From Cobetia sp. cqz5-12 (lineage in GTDB: Bacteria; Pseudomonadota; Gammaproteobacteria; Pseudomonadales; Halomonadaceae), in assembly GCF_016495405.1 (NCBI RefSeq), contig NZ_CP044522.1, positions 2,633,876 through 2,697,875 on the forward strand: a stretch of 64,000 nt of DNA. Direction: 5' to 3'. Shown here one piece after another: positions 28,681 to 37,172 of this stretch (the stretch's first letter is position 1; every line of letters starts with the position of its first letter). Under the pieces are notes generated by a model. It was not told the DNA's origin. It was given only the letters and a program-made list of their open reading frames with translations, and ran no database searches. A program made the position numbers and the translations under genes.

Positions 28681-29830
28681 CCTTATTGTTGTATAAAGAA
28701 AGTATCATGAAAATAAACAAAAAGCGGGCATCTAATAAGTCGCCACTAAACAATTGATTAAACAATAAAGTCAACCAAGCTGTTAATAGAATCCCTCTCC
28801 CGTAAATGAAAGCAATGCCTAAAATAAAAGCAAATGGGAAAAACCCAACTAATCCAGTTTCTGATGCTATCTCTAAAAAAATATTATGAGGATACACTAA
28901 CTCATTTATTAGATTATAATCACCCCAGCTGCCTAGCCCGACGCCAGTCAACGGATTTTCATATATCATTGACAGGGATGTATTCACATTGTCTATTCTG
29001 CTTGAAACGCTACCAGAGCTATAATCATTCATAGAAATATCTCCAGTAATTTGGCCAACCCCAATAATAATGCGAGATAAACCGGGGATTTCTGCTAACG
29101 TATCTATTCTAGATATCCCCCATTCATACATATATACAGCCATTAGAAAGATAACCAAAAAAATAGCGTAAGTTCTAATTTTTTTAAAGTCAAAAACTGT
29201 AAATAATCCCATCAGAAGAGCTATCCCAATAGGAGCTTTCGATTCAGTCCAAAAAATAGCAAGTAAGAAAAAAAATGAAAAGAATAATAAGTGAACATTT
29301 TTGCTCTCTTTATACATAAATAAAGAAAACAGAAGTCCCAAAGACATTAACCTAGCAAAAACTATAGGACCGTTGATAAAGAATGGAATATTTCTATCGA
29401 AAAACCCAAAAATAATTTTATATAATATACTAGGGATTGCAAGTATAATAAAGCAAGTAACAAAGTATTTTAATACTTCATCTAATCCCTTAGATCGCAT
29501 TTGAGAATATAGATAGCCCACGCACAATGTATAAACGAACACAAGGTTAAGTAACTTGAAGCTCCCGTACTCTAAATCCACTGAATATAGTAGAGTCATA
29601 CCCCAAATAAAAAAAACCAGGAATAAATAGAGTATTGGTAAGTTAACTGCAAACTTACCAGTCACTACTACCAATGTTACTACAATCAACATATAAACTG
29701 TATTAAGAGGAAAACTATATAATGTCATCCTGTCATGGGGAGTAATCTGGCCAAATATCAATGCCATGAAGACCGCAAAAAATACTATAAAGTCTACATC
29801 GAATAGAAATGATAACCTTCTTAGTCTCAT
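28664..29830 (-). CDS. Wzy-like O-antigen/exopolysaccharide polymerase
   Basis: A 388-residue integral membrane protein with about 10 spans. It carries the O-antigen ligase/polymerase signature: ENPLTGVGLGSWGDY, then YPHNIFLEIASETGLVGF with the conserved His. It would polymerise repeat units at the periplasmic face. It is AT-rich with the rest of the cassette. Its start codon directly abuts the stop of the upstream glycosylphosphotransferase, and its end overlaps the flippase-like gene, so the three are tightly coupled. Confidence 0.75.
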   Translation of the reverse strand: MRLRRLSFLFDVDFIVFFAVFMALIFGQITPHDRMTLYSFPLNTVYMLIVVTLVVVTGKFAVNLPILYLFLVFFIWGMTLLYSVDLEYGSFKLLNLVFVYTLCVGYLYSQMRSKGLDEVLKYFVTCFIILAIPSILYKIIFGFFDRNIPFFINGPIVFARLMSLGLLFSLFMYKESKNVHLLFFSFFFLLAIFWTESKAPIGIALLMGLFTVFDFKKIRTYAIFLVIFLMAVYMYEWGISRIDTLAEIPGLSRIIIGVGQITGDISMNDYSSGSVSSRIDNVNTSLSMIYENPLTGVGLGSWGDYNLINELVYPHNIFLEIASETGLVGFFPFAFILGIAFIYGRGILLTAWLTLLFNQLFSGDLLDARFLFIFMILSLYNNKDARSV

Positions 29831-31126
29831 TCACCTAGCACCTGAACCAAATAATACTGTCTTAATTGTGCGCACTAAAATCAACATATCTAGCCAAAAA
29901 GAAAAGTTTTTGATGTAATAAAAATCATACTCTAGTTTCTCAATCATTCCCTCAACTTCTGCAGCATAGCCCTGCTCTACCTGTGCCCAGCCGGTAATAC
30001 CTGGGCGTACCACATGACGGTAGTGGAAGAACGGCACATCCTTCTCATACCACTCTGTCAGGGTCATGGATTCAGGTCGTGGGCCAATCATGCTCATGTC
30101 GCCTTTCAAGACATTGAACAATTGCGGAAGCTCATCCAGGCGGCACTTGCGAATGAAACGACCCACACGCGTGATACGTGGATCATTGCCTTCCTGGGTA
30201 AAGCCAGTGCCCTTCATGTCGGTATACATGCTACGAAACTTGTAGACCGTAAACGGGCGGCAGTGGAATCCCATGCGCGGCTGACAGAATAGCGCCTTGC
30301 CCGGGCTATCCAGACGGATGGCAAGTGCCGTCAATAACATGACAGGGGCCAACAGCGGAATCAGGATCAAGGCCGCGAGGATATCCATGCCGCGCTTGAT
30401 GACTTCATAGTCTTCGCGCGGCGTCAGAGAGCCAAATTCGTTGGCATAGAGGTGATCCAGCAGTACCTTGCCGGTAATCATTTCATGGGCCTGGGTAGCG
30501 TGATACACCGGAATACGGTGAATCGTGCAGTCGGCGAGAAAGCGCTGCCATTCTTCGGGGAGATCTGCACGCAGGTCCGCAACCACCGCATCAATACGCT
30601 TGAACCCGACCAGTGTTGGTTCCTTCATCGCATACCAGTACACTGACTTGCTGTGGTGATCACACAAGGACGGGGCTTTCCCGAAGGGCACCACTGCCAT
30701 ACGCTTGGTGGTCAGCTTGCTGTCGACATAGTAGAAGGCCCCACCGAAGACGATGGCCAGCACGAAGGAAATCCCGACCTGCAGACGTGACACCTCGATT
30801 TCCAGCACACCGCAGATGATGATGAGCAAGGTATAGGAAGCCGCAACTGTCGGAATGACATACGTGAAGGAGCGTGTCCCCGGCAGTTGGCAAAGACGGT
30901 TGATCAGCGTCAGGGACAAGGTGAAGGCAGCTGCAGTACCCAGAATCGCATTCCATTGTGCCAAGGTGGAGGTATTCCAGAAATCGAATCCCCAGCGGTA
31001 CATGGCAGGCAGAACGACAACCAGCAACACGCCAAAGAATGTCTGCAGGCGCTTGCTGGCAAGCAAGCGCTCGTGATGACGTGAATAGCGCCGTTGATGC
31101 TCCATGGTAGAGCTCATGTCTTTCAT
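29831..31126 (-). CDS. polyprenyl-phosphate glycosyl-1-phosphate transferase (WbaP/WcaJ type)
   Basis: The initiating enzyme: it moves a sugar 1-phosphate from a nucleotide sugar to undecaprenyl phosphate. The 431 residues comprise about four N-terminal spans, a soluble middle domain, one further membrane segment (ILAALILIPLLAPVMLL) and the catalytic bacterial sugar transferase domain with KFRSMYTD, DELPQLFNVLKGDMSMIGPRP and RPGITGWAQV. AAGGGA precedes the ATG. The last 45 or so codons (29831 to about 29965) are AT-rich like the downstream cassette while the rest is GC-rich, suggesting a recombination joint inside the gene. The sugar added is not readable, though glucose or galactose is usual. 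Confidence 0.88.
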   Translation of the reverse strand: MKDMSSTMEHQRRYSRHHERLLASKRLQTFFGVLLVVVLPAMYRWGFDFWNTSTLAQWNAILGTAAAFTLSLTLINRLCQLPGTRSFTYVIPTVAASYTLLIIICGVLEIEVSRLQVGISFVLAIVFGGAFYYVDSKLTTKRMAVVPFGKAPSLCDHHSKSVYWYAMKEPTLVGFKRIDAVVADLRADLPEEWQRFLADCTIHRIPVYHATQAHEMITGKVLLDHLYANEFGSLTPREDYEVIKRGMDILAALILIPLLAPVMLLTALAIRLDSPGKALFCQPRMGFHCRPFTVYKFRSMYTDMKGTGFTQEGNDPRITRVGRFIRKCRLDELPQLFNVLKGDMSMIGPRPESMTLTEWYEKDVPFFHYRHVVRPGITGWAQVEQGYAAEVEGMIEKLEYDFYYIKNFSFWLDMLILVRTIKTVLFGSGAR

Positions 31127-31175
31127 GTCTGGTTCCCTTCGAATTTAATATGACTGATGACGGAATACAGCGGGA

Positions 31176-33404
31176 TCATTTATAGCTGTAGTTGTAATAG
31201 CCATAATTCTCGCCATAGGCACCGGCGGCCTTGCGCTCCATGGCGTTGAGGATGCCGCCTTTCACGACAATCCCAGAAGCGGCCAGGCGCTTGAGAGAGA
31301 CTTCCACTTCCTTGGGGGCGTTCACCTCGAAGCGAGTGACCAGCAGTGTCGTGCCCACATGCTTGCCGATGACGGCGGCATCGGTGACGGCAAGGATGGG
31401 CGGAGAGTCGATGATGACCAGGTCATAACGCTCGCTGACCGCAGCCAGGAAGTCCTGGAAGCGTGCGCTCATCAGCAGTTCCGAGGGGTTGGGTGGCGCA
31501 ATGCCACGCGCCACGTAGGAAAGTGTCTGAAGGGCGGAAACAGGGCGAATGATATCTTCCAGCGACTTCTTGCCTGCCAGGTAATCACTCAAACCACACT
31601 CGGAGCGCTCATCGAAGATGGAGTGCATGTGGCCCTTGCGCATATCGGCGTCAATCACCAATACACGTTGCCCAGCCTGGGCACAGACGGCGGCCAGGTT
31701 GGCAGAAACAAAACTCTTGCCGATGCCCGGACTAGGGCCGGTAATCATCAGCGTATTGGTAGAGGCTTCCATCATCGCGAAGTGCAGACTGGTACGCAGA
31801 CCGCGTAGCGCTTCAATCGCGAGATCAGCCGGATTGCGCGCGGCCAGCAAACCATTGGGGATTTCACGTGAATGCTTGTCTGTCGCACGCTTCACCTTGC
31901 GGCTCAGCTTGCCCTGCTCGTCCGAGAGCGGGATGGTGGCATACATTGGCAGGCCCAGCGCCTCCAGCTGATCCGGCGATTCCACGCCACGCCGGAACGC
32001 CGCACGCAGCAGAATGACACCGACGGAAAGCATGCCACCCAGCAGTGTCATGATGACCACGATCATGGCCTTCTTCGGCTTGACGGGCTGCGGCAAGATA
32101 CCGGCATCGTCCAGAATACGGACATTCCCCACCGTACTGGCCTTGGCGATCTCCATTTCCTGCACTTTATTCAGCAGCTGCACGTAGATGGCTTGGGTCA
32201 CTTCCACACTGCGTGTAAGACGTAACACTTCCTGCTGGGTTTCAGGCAGGTTCTTCACCTGAGCATTCAACTTGTCCATCTCGCGCTTGAGCTGAGCCTT
32301 CTTCTCGAGCAAGGCTTTGTAAGTCGGGTGGCTGGGCGTATAGCGCTTGGCGATCTCGGCTTCGGTCAGATCCAGCTGATTGACCTGTGCCTCCAGATTC
32401 ACGATGCGCTCCAGCACGGACTGGGTCTCCAGTGAGAGGTCCACACTGTCACGTGACGTCCTGAATTCATTCAGGCGCGATTCCGCTGCATCCAGCTGCG
32501 CCCGCACCTTGGGCACCTGATTATCGAGGAATTCGAGGCTATTGCGTGCTTCTTCACTCTGTCGCTGAACATTCTGTGAATAGTAGATATCCGCGATGGT
32601 GTTCAGCGTGCGCTGTAGCTCACGCGGCTGCTCGCCCGTCATCGACCAGGAAAGAATGCCGGTCTCCTTGCCCTGCTCCGAGACGGAGAATGATTTGCGC
32701 AGATTCTCGATCGCCTGCATGCGGCTGATGTGTGTCAGCGCGAACTCCGCGCCTGTGGCGGCATTCAAGGCAGTGACACGCAGATTCAGCTGACCATCGG
32801 CAAAGCTGTCCAGCTGATTGATGCGCCCCTTGCCCAGCAACTCACCGTCCTGGATCAGCTCGTAATGTGCATCATCAACGACACGCAGGGTAATGGTGCT
32901 ACCCAGCATGGCGTCACCGACAGGCATTTCACTGACAGTGATGCTCTCCCCTGCCCAGGTATTCGCCCAGCCTTGGGCGAAATCCGGACGTTCCACCCCG
33001 CGGCGTACAAGGAAATCCCCCAGCAGCGGCAGTCGCTTCGGCGTGACGGTGATATCCAGGTTGAGCAGGTCCACCGCGCGGCCAAGTACCATCCGCGAGC
33101 GGATGATCTCGATCTCGGACTGGGACGGCGGCTCCTTGCCTAGAATCGAATTGACGTCAGCCAATGGATTGGTCGAAGGGGCATCATCAATCTGGATCAG
33201 GGCATCCACCTTGTAGATGGGCGTCGCCAACAGCGCGTAGACCACCCCGATGACGGCAAACAGGCCAGTGATCGCGATGATCCATTGCTTGTGATCAATC
33301 AAGATGCCGAACAGGCGACCCAGATCAATCGCATCATCATCGTTATCGCGAGTGGCAGCCGACGACATCGCCCCAGTGGCTGTATTTTGCGGGGTCTGAT
33401 TCAT
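31176..33404 (-). CDS. wzc: Wzc-like tyrosine autokinase / chain-length co-polymerase
   Basis: A 742-residue inner-membrane protein controlling polymerisation and export with Wza. An N-terminal Wzz domain has two membrane spans (near residue 35 and near 440), with a coiled-coil periplasmic part between them that includes the LNEFRTSRDSVDLSLETQ region. The cytoplasmic BY-kinase has Walker A GPSPGIGKS (about 553), Walker A' VLVIDADMRKG and Walker B LVIIDSPP. The C-terminus is a tyrosine cluster (AYGENYGYYNYSYK, six Tyr) that is autophosphorylated in the family. No low-molecular-weight tyrosine phosphatase gene (wzb) lies between it and wza, where one usually sits. Confidence 0.93.
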   Translation of the reverse strand: MNQTPQNTATGAMSSAATRDNDDDAIDLGRLFGILIDHKQWIIAITGLFAVIGVVYALLATPIYKVDALIQIDDAPSTNPLADVNSILGKEPPSQSEIEIIRSRMVLGRAVDLLNLDITVTPKRLPLLGDFLVRRGVERPDFAQGWANTWAGESITVSEMPVGDAMLGSTITLRVVDDAHYELIQDGELLGKGRINQLDSFADGQLNLRVTALNAATGAEFALTHISRMQAIENLRKSFSVSEQGKETGILSWSMTGEQPRELQRTLNTIADIYYSQNVQRQSEEARNSLEFLDNQVPKVRAQLDAAESRLNEFRTSRDSVDLSLETQSVLERIVNLEAQVNQLDLTEAEIAKRYTPSHPTYKALLEKKAQLKREMDKLNAQVKNLPETQQEVLRLTRSVEVTQAIYVQLLNKVQEMEIAKASTVGNVRILDDAGILPQPVKPKKAMIVVIMTLLGGMLSVGVILLRAAFRRGVESPDQLEALGLPMYATIPLSDEQGKLSRKVKRATDKHSREIPNGLLAARNPADLAIEALRGLRTSLHFAMMEASTNTLMITGPSPGIGKSFVSANLAAVCAQAGQRVLVIDADMRKGHMHSIFDERSECGLSDYLAGKKSLEDIIRPVSALQTLSYVARGIAPPNPSELLMSARFQDFLAAVSERYDLVIIDSPPILAVTDAAVIGKHVGTTLLVTRFEVNAPKEVEVSLKRLAASGIVVKGGILNAMERKAAGAYGENYGYYNYSYK

Positions 33405-33485
33405 GAAACACCCTTCGAGTGCTGCGGCTCTCGTGAGAACCAGTGGTAGTAGGTAGAGAGGAAGAAGACAGGAGGCTGACGCGGA

Positions 33486-34649
33486 TCAATCGTCACTGCG
33501 CAGGTCATCGAAATCACTGGCGGAACGCGTCACCTGATAGACGGCGGTCAGGGTCGGCATCAGCTGGTTGACGACACGGTTCCAGCGACTGAGCGGCGCG
33601 GCCGTGACGTAGACCACGTCCGAGGGCTGAAGCATGAATTCCGCGCCGATCACGAAGGCCGCCGAATCACGCGCATCCAGCTGGTAGACCGTCGCCAGCT
33701 TGCCAGTGTTGGTGTCCGCGCGCCGCACGACGAAGATGCCCTTGGCATCTGCCTGACCTTCATCGATACCGCCAGACTGTGCGATGGCATCCGTCAGCGA
33801 GATACGCGAATTGCCCATCGCCAGACTGCCCGGCAATTGCACCTCGCCCATCACGTAGACCTTCTGATTGCCCACATCCGGGATGTGCAGCACATCGCCG
33901 TCGCGCAGCAGACGGTTGTTGCTCAGCGCGCCGTTCTGCAGCAGGTCATACAGCGAGAAGTGCTCATCACTGTCATCACGTGTCAGTACCACGTCGTGCC
34001 AGTTGGCCAGCGGCGACAGGCCGCCTGCCTGATTGACGGCATCGAGGATGGTCAGCGGCACATTGGTGATCGGCAGGATTCCCGGCGTTTCCACCTGCCC
34101 GGTGACATAGACCTTCTGCGACTTGAATGCCGCTACCTGCACATCGATCTGCGGGGAGGCGATATACCCGGACAGGCGACGCTCTATGACCGCCCGCAAT
34201 TCCTTGACGGTGAGGCCCGCCGCTTTGACGCGCCCGATATAGGGATAAAAGATGGTGCCATCGCTGTGAACGCTGTTGCCGGATTCGATGGCGCTGCGCT
34301 CGGAGCCGGCCGGGATGGTCAGTTCAGGGTGGTCATAGACGATGATATTGAGCACATCACCGCGACCGATGCGGTAATCGTAATCGGCCAGCTGCTGCTC
34401 AAGCAGCTGATTGTCACGCTGGCCCTGGCCACGACTGTCATTCAGGGCATCTACCATGCCAAAGGTGATCGGCTTGACCTCAAGCGCATCATCCAGCGGG
34501 GCCGTTTCTGTCTGATAGTCCATATCGCCACCGGGGGCGAAAGCACAACCCGTGGTAGACAGCATGGCAATCAACAGCGCGGTGGTCATTGCCAGGCGGG
34601 GGCGCGGCGACAGCGCGCAGCCCTTGCCAAACATGGTGACCTTGATCAT
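33486..34649 (-). CDS. wza: Wza-like outer-membrane polysaccharide export lipoprotein
   Basis: Forms the outer-membrane translocon through which the polymer leaves. The signal sequence ends at a lipobox-like LSTTGC, so it should be a lipoprotein. The Poly_export domain (YRIGRGDVLNIIVYDHPELT, FYPYIGRVKAAGLTVKELRAVIERRL) is followed by SLBB repeats containing KVYVTGQVETPG and KVYVMGEVQLPG. I chose ATG 34649, with GGGGG upstream and a standard signal peptide after it; a longer in-frame start at 34691 would bury the signal peptide. About 387 residues, close to E. coli Wza (379). First gene of the locus, about 300 bases downstream of an ops element. Confidence 0.92.
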   Translation of the reverse strand: MIKVTMFGKGCALSPRPRLAMTTALLIAMLSTTGCAFAPGGDMDYQTETAPLDDALEVKPITFGMVDALNDSRGQGQRDNQLLEQQLADYDYRIGRGDVLNIIVYDHPELTIPAGSERSAIESGNSVHSDGTIFYPYIGRVKAAGLTVKELRAVIERRLSGYIASPQIDVQVAAFKSQKVYVTGQVETPGILPITNVPLTILDAVNQAGGLSPLANWHDVVLTRDDSDEHFSLYDLLQNGALSNNRLLRDGDVLHIPDVGNQKVYVMGEVQLPGSLAMGNSRISLTDAIAQSGGIDEGQADAKGIFVVRRADTNTGKLATVYQLDARDSAAFVIGAEFMLQPSDVVYVTAAPLSRWNRVVNQLMPTLTAVYQVTRSASDFDDLRSDD

Positions 34650-36279
34650 GTAAAACCCCCGAAAACGGCAAGATGAAATGGGCAGCCTCATGCTGCCCTG
34701 AAAGATAAGGCGTCGTGGTCAGGCCGCGACGTAGTCGATCGAAAGCCGTCAGCCGAAAATGGGCTCAGCAGCTGAAGCCCGACATGTCAGTCAGGGTGAA
34801 GAGACAGGATGTAGAGAAAGGCGGCGCTGGGTGAATCTCGAGGACTGCCAGGAGGCTGTCTGATATCGGCCTGCATTGCGCAAGACCTGTGACAAGCCTC
34901 TCCACCCCAATCGACTATTCGTGAGCGCGACCTGAATTTGGACACGCTACCGCCCCAGGGTGGTTGACGGCGCATCCCTGAGGCCCTGACATGAAGATAT
35001 TGATGTCTTCCAGCTTGTATCGCGCTTGGCCACCTGTTTCCCTGGCAGCATCAATCTTTCACTGGCGCAAGACATCCTTGCTGCGAGTGGCAACCCGAAT
35101 TCAAGGCAGGATCACTCTTCTTGAGGAAAATCCGGCGCTCTGAACTCGTGGGCAGATATCGAGCACAAAATTCAATTAGCTAATACTTAACAACCAGAAA
35201 GGTAATTCCGATACTCAAGACGCAGCAAACCCTAGCAGGGCAATCGTCTTGTAGATCGCCAGTGCTATCAGATAAGGACTTGTTCTTGTTCAAATGAGTA
35301 CAGGATTCAGGTTTCGGGCCAATAAGACTTGTACAACCCTATCGACTCATACTGTCTGGACGGGGCCAGTCACCACGAATCAAACGGTAGACAAGCCATG
35401 ACAGCCTGTAACCGACACTGCTGAGGAGAGAATCATCGGGTATTGGTAGAGACACCAGCACCGCAAGCGCAAGATCCTTCCTGCGTGTCGTCAACACGGC
35501 ATGTCATTCAACCGGCGACTCATCCTATCTGTGTCGCAAAAAAGAAACACAGGCTTTTCAATAAGGGACGCATGATACTGCATTCTGGGACTCTCGTTCC
35601 ACCCTTTATTCATATTCGCCTGTCATCCAGCAGTGCATCAAAGCGTGATGATGGCATCTAAATCACTGATATTAATAGCACTATACGGAAAGTTAATCGC
35701 CAGGGACCGCATGACATGGGCTCAGAGCATGAATCAGTGCGTAGCCAAAAGGAGACGCACAGCCTGTGCCAAGACCATCGAGTTACTCCATGCACTCAAA
35801 CTGAAACAGTTGAGTTACATAAAGAATTAGTCTTTCAATTACCGATTGATTAGTCAAACCATCAAAAAATAATCCATAAGCACGAAATGAACTTGCAGGT
35901 CATGATAATGAGTTTCCCGACCCAGCATTGAAATCCAGAAGCTCTCTTCGTAGATTGCCGGATTTTTTCCGACAGGTATCTCTTGCGATTATTGTCGAGA
36001 AGCCGAGGTCATTCTTGTCGAGCATGATGGCGCGATCATCATATTCGATGATTGTTTACGGTTAGATGTCAGTCGACCCACAACCTGAACTCTGTTAATT
36101 TTCACAACATTCGCGTATTGAAATCTGTCTCACAAGGCGATAGAACGTTGTGCACGGAAAGTCACCAACGCCCGCCATTGTTTCAAAAACAGAATCAATC
36201 ACCCAGCAAGTCATAATCAGCGCCTGTGCCAACACAGAGAGCGTGAGAATTTCCTACACGGGAAGACAAGGGAACGTAA
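34650..36279. promoter_or_regulatory. 1.6-kb divergent intergenic region
   Basis: No convincing gene is found; the short open frames at 35443-35661 and 35633-35830 lack ribosome sites and familiar sequence. It separates the wza operon (-) from the yjbEFGH-like operon (+) and must hold both promoters. Seen in it: the ops element at 34944-34954; two TTGTCGAG copies starting at 35992 and 36015; and an inverted ATCATC/GATGAT pair at 36035-36052. The right third is AT-richer than its surroundings. The length allows multiple regulator sites or an untranslated leader. Confidence 0.55.
34944..34954 (-). promoter_or_regulatory. ops element of a JUMPstart sequence (RfaH recruitment)
   Basis: On the - strand the sequence reads CCTGGGGCGGTAGCGTGTCC, containing GGCGGTAGCGT, an exact match to the ops consensus (GGCGGTAGNNT) and to the end of the enterobacterial JUMPstart (CAGGGGCGGTAGCGT). 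It lies about 300 bases upstream of wza in the transcribed direction. In known systems, ops pauses RNA polymerase and loads RfaH so that long polysaccharide operons escape termination. No RfaH gene is in the window. Confidence 0.8.
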
Positions 36280-37167
36280 ATGAAACGCACTGCTACAACA
36301 TTGGTCATCGCCGGTCTGGCTTTATCCCCTTTGGTTGCAGGGATAGCCCGTGCCGAAAGTGAAGCGCCGGCTCAGACTGGCTCGGCATCTTCAAGCACAG
36401 GAAGCAGCAGTACTGGGGGTACGGCAGCAGGCGCTGGCGCCGCTGGTGGCATGGCCGCTGGCACCATTGCAGCTGTCGCTGCTGGTCTGGCGGCGGCAGT
36501 CGGTGTCGCTGCCACCGTAGCCTCCGGGGGTGACGGCAGCAGTGGCGGCAGTACTGGTGGCGACGGTGGCACTGATCCGGGTGATGGCGGCGACGGCGGC
36601 ACTGATCCGGGTGATGGTGGCGATGGCGGCACTGATCCGGGTGACGGCGGCGACGGCGGTACTGATCCGGGTGACGGTGGCGACGGCGGCACTGATCCGG
36701 GTGACGGCGGCGACGGTGGCACTGATCCGGGTGACGGTGGCGACGGCGGCACTGATCCGGGTGACGGCGGCGACGGCGGTACTGATCCGGGTGACGGCGG
36801 TGATGGCGGCACTGATCCGGGTGACGGCGGCGACGGCGGCACTGACCCGGGTGATGGTGGCGACGGCGGTACTGATCCGGGTGACGGCGGTGACGGCGGT
36901 ACCGATCCGGGTGATGGCACGGATCCAGGTGATGGCGACGGCACCACCGGCACGACTGGTACCACCGGGACCACAGGCTCTACCGGCACCACCGACCCCG
37001 ATGACGGCAGTGACCCGGATGAAGGCGGCGAGCCGGGTGATGGCGATGGTACAACGGGCACGACTGGCACCACCGGCAGCACTGGCACAACGGGTACGAC
37101 CGGAACGACTGGCACCACAGGGTCTACCGGTACGACTGGCACCACCGGCACCACAGGTACCTTCTGA
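36280..37167 (+). CDS. yjbE: YjbE-like secreted protein expanded with Gly/Asp repeats
   Basis: A 295-residue protein with a signal peptide (cleavage near GIARAES), an Ala/Gly-rich segment ending GVAATVASGGDGSSGG, a central block of ten-residue repeats (GTDPGDGGDG) and a Thr/Gly-rich tail (TGTTGTTG). E. coli YjbE is only about 80 residues but has the same head (signal, Ala/Ser region, GGGDG) and Thr-rich tail, and starts the same yjbEFGH operon; the assignment rests on this and on the three genes that follow. The Asp-rich repeats look like a flexible acidic, possibly Ca-binding, linker. AAGGGA precedes the ATG. The molecular role in exopolysaccharide production is unknown. Confidence 0.7.
   Translation: MKRTATTLVIAGLALSPLVAGIARAESEAPAQTGSASSSTGSSSTGGTAAGAGAAGGMAAGTIAAVAAGLAAAVGVAATVASGGDGSSGGSTGGDGGTDPGDGGDGGTDPGDGGDGGTDPGDGGDGGTDPGDGGDGGTDPGDGGDGGTDPGDGGDGGTDPGDGGDGGTDPGDGGDGGTDPGDGGDGGTDPGDGGDGGTDPGDGGDGGTDPGDGTDPGDGDGTTGTTGTTGTTGSTGTTDPDDGSDPDEGGEPGDGDGTTGTTGTTGSTGTTGTTGTTGTTGSTGTTGTTGTTGTF
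36571..36918 (+). repeat. 30-bp in-frame tandem repeat in yjbE-like gene
   Basis: ACTGATCCGGGTGA or a one-base variant begins at 36571 and recurs every 30 bases without a break up to 36901, giving 11 full copies and a partial twelfth. Units differ mainly at silent third positions (GGC/GGT, GAC/GAT). A second, looser ACCGGCACGACTGGT-type repeat fills 36945-37160. Confidence 0.95.
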
Positions 37168-37172
37168 TCACC

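Larger units (their letters stand above)
25305..29965 (-). other. AT-rich polysaccharide serotype cassette (probable horizontal transfer)
   Basis: From the end of rmlB to the last 45 or so codons of the glycosylphosphotransferase gene, base composition falls sharply: long runs of A and T, AT-ending codons, and frequent Ile, Asn and Lys, against a GC-rich background on both sides. It contains two glycosyltransferases, a Wzx-like protein and a Wzy-like polymerase, the parts of such loci that determine glycan structure. This is the usual pattern of an exchangeable serotype-specific centre flanked by conserved genes. Confidence 0.85.

Noticed and set aside
35443..35830. Small open frames of 65-72 codons in the intergenic region
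   Set aside because: No ribosome site, no family features, and codon use unlike the neighbours.
36571..36918. Regular 30-bp repeats suggesting a CRISPR array
   Set aside because: Units are contiguous with no unique spacers, in frame, and encode a peptide repeat; no cas genes are present.
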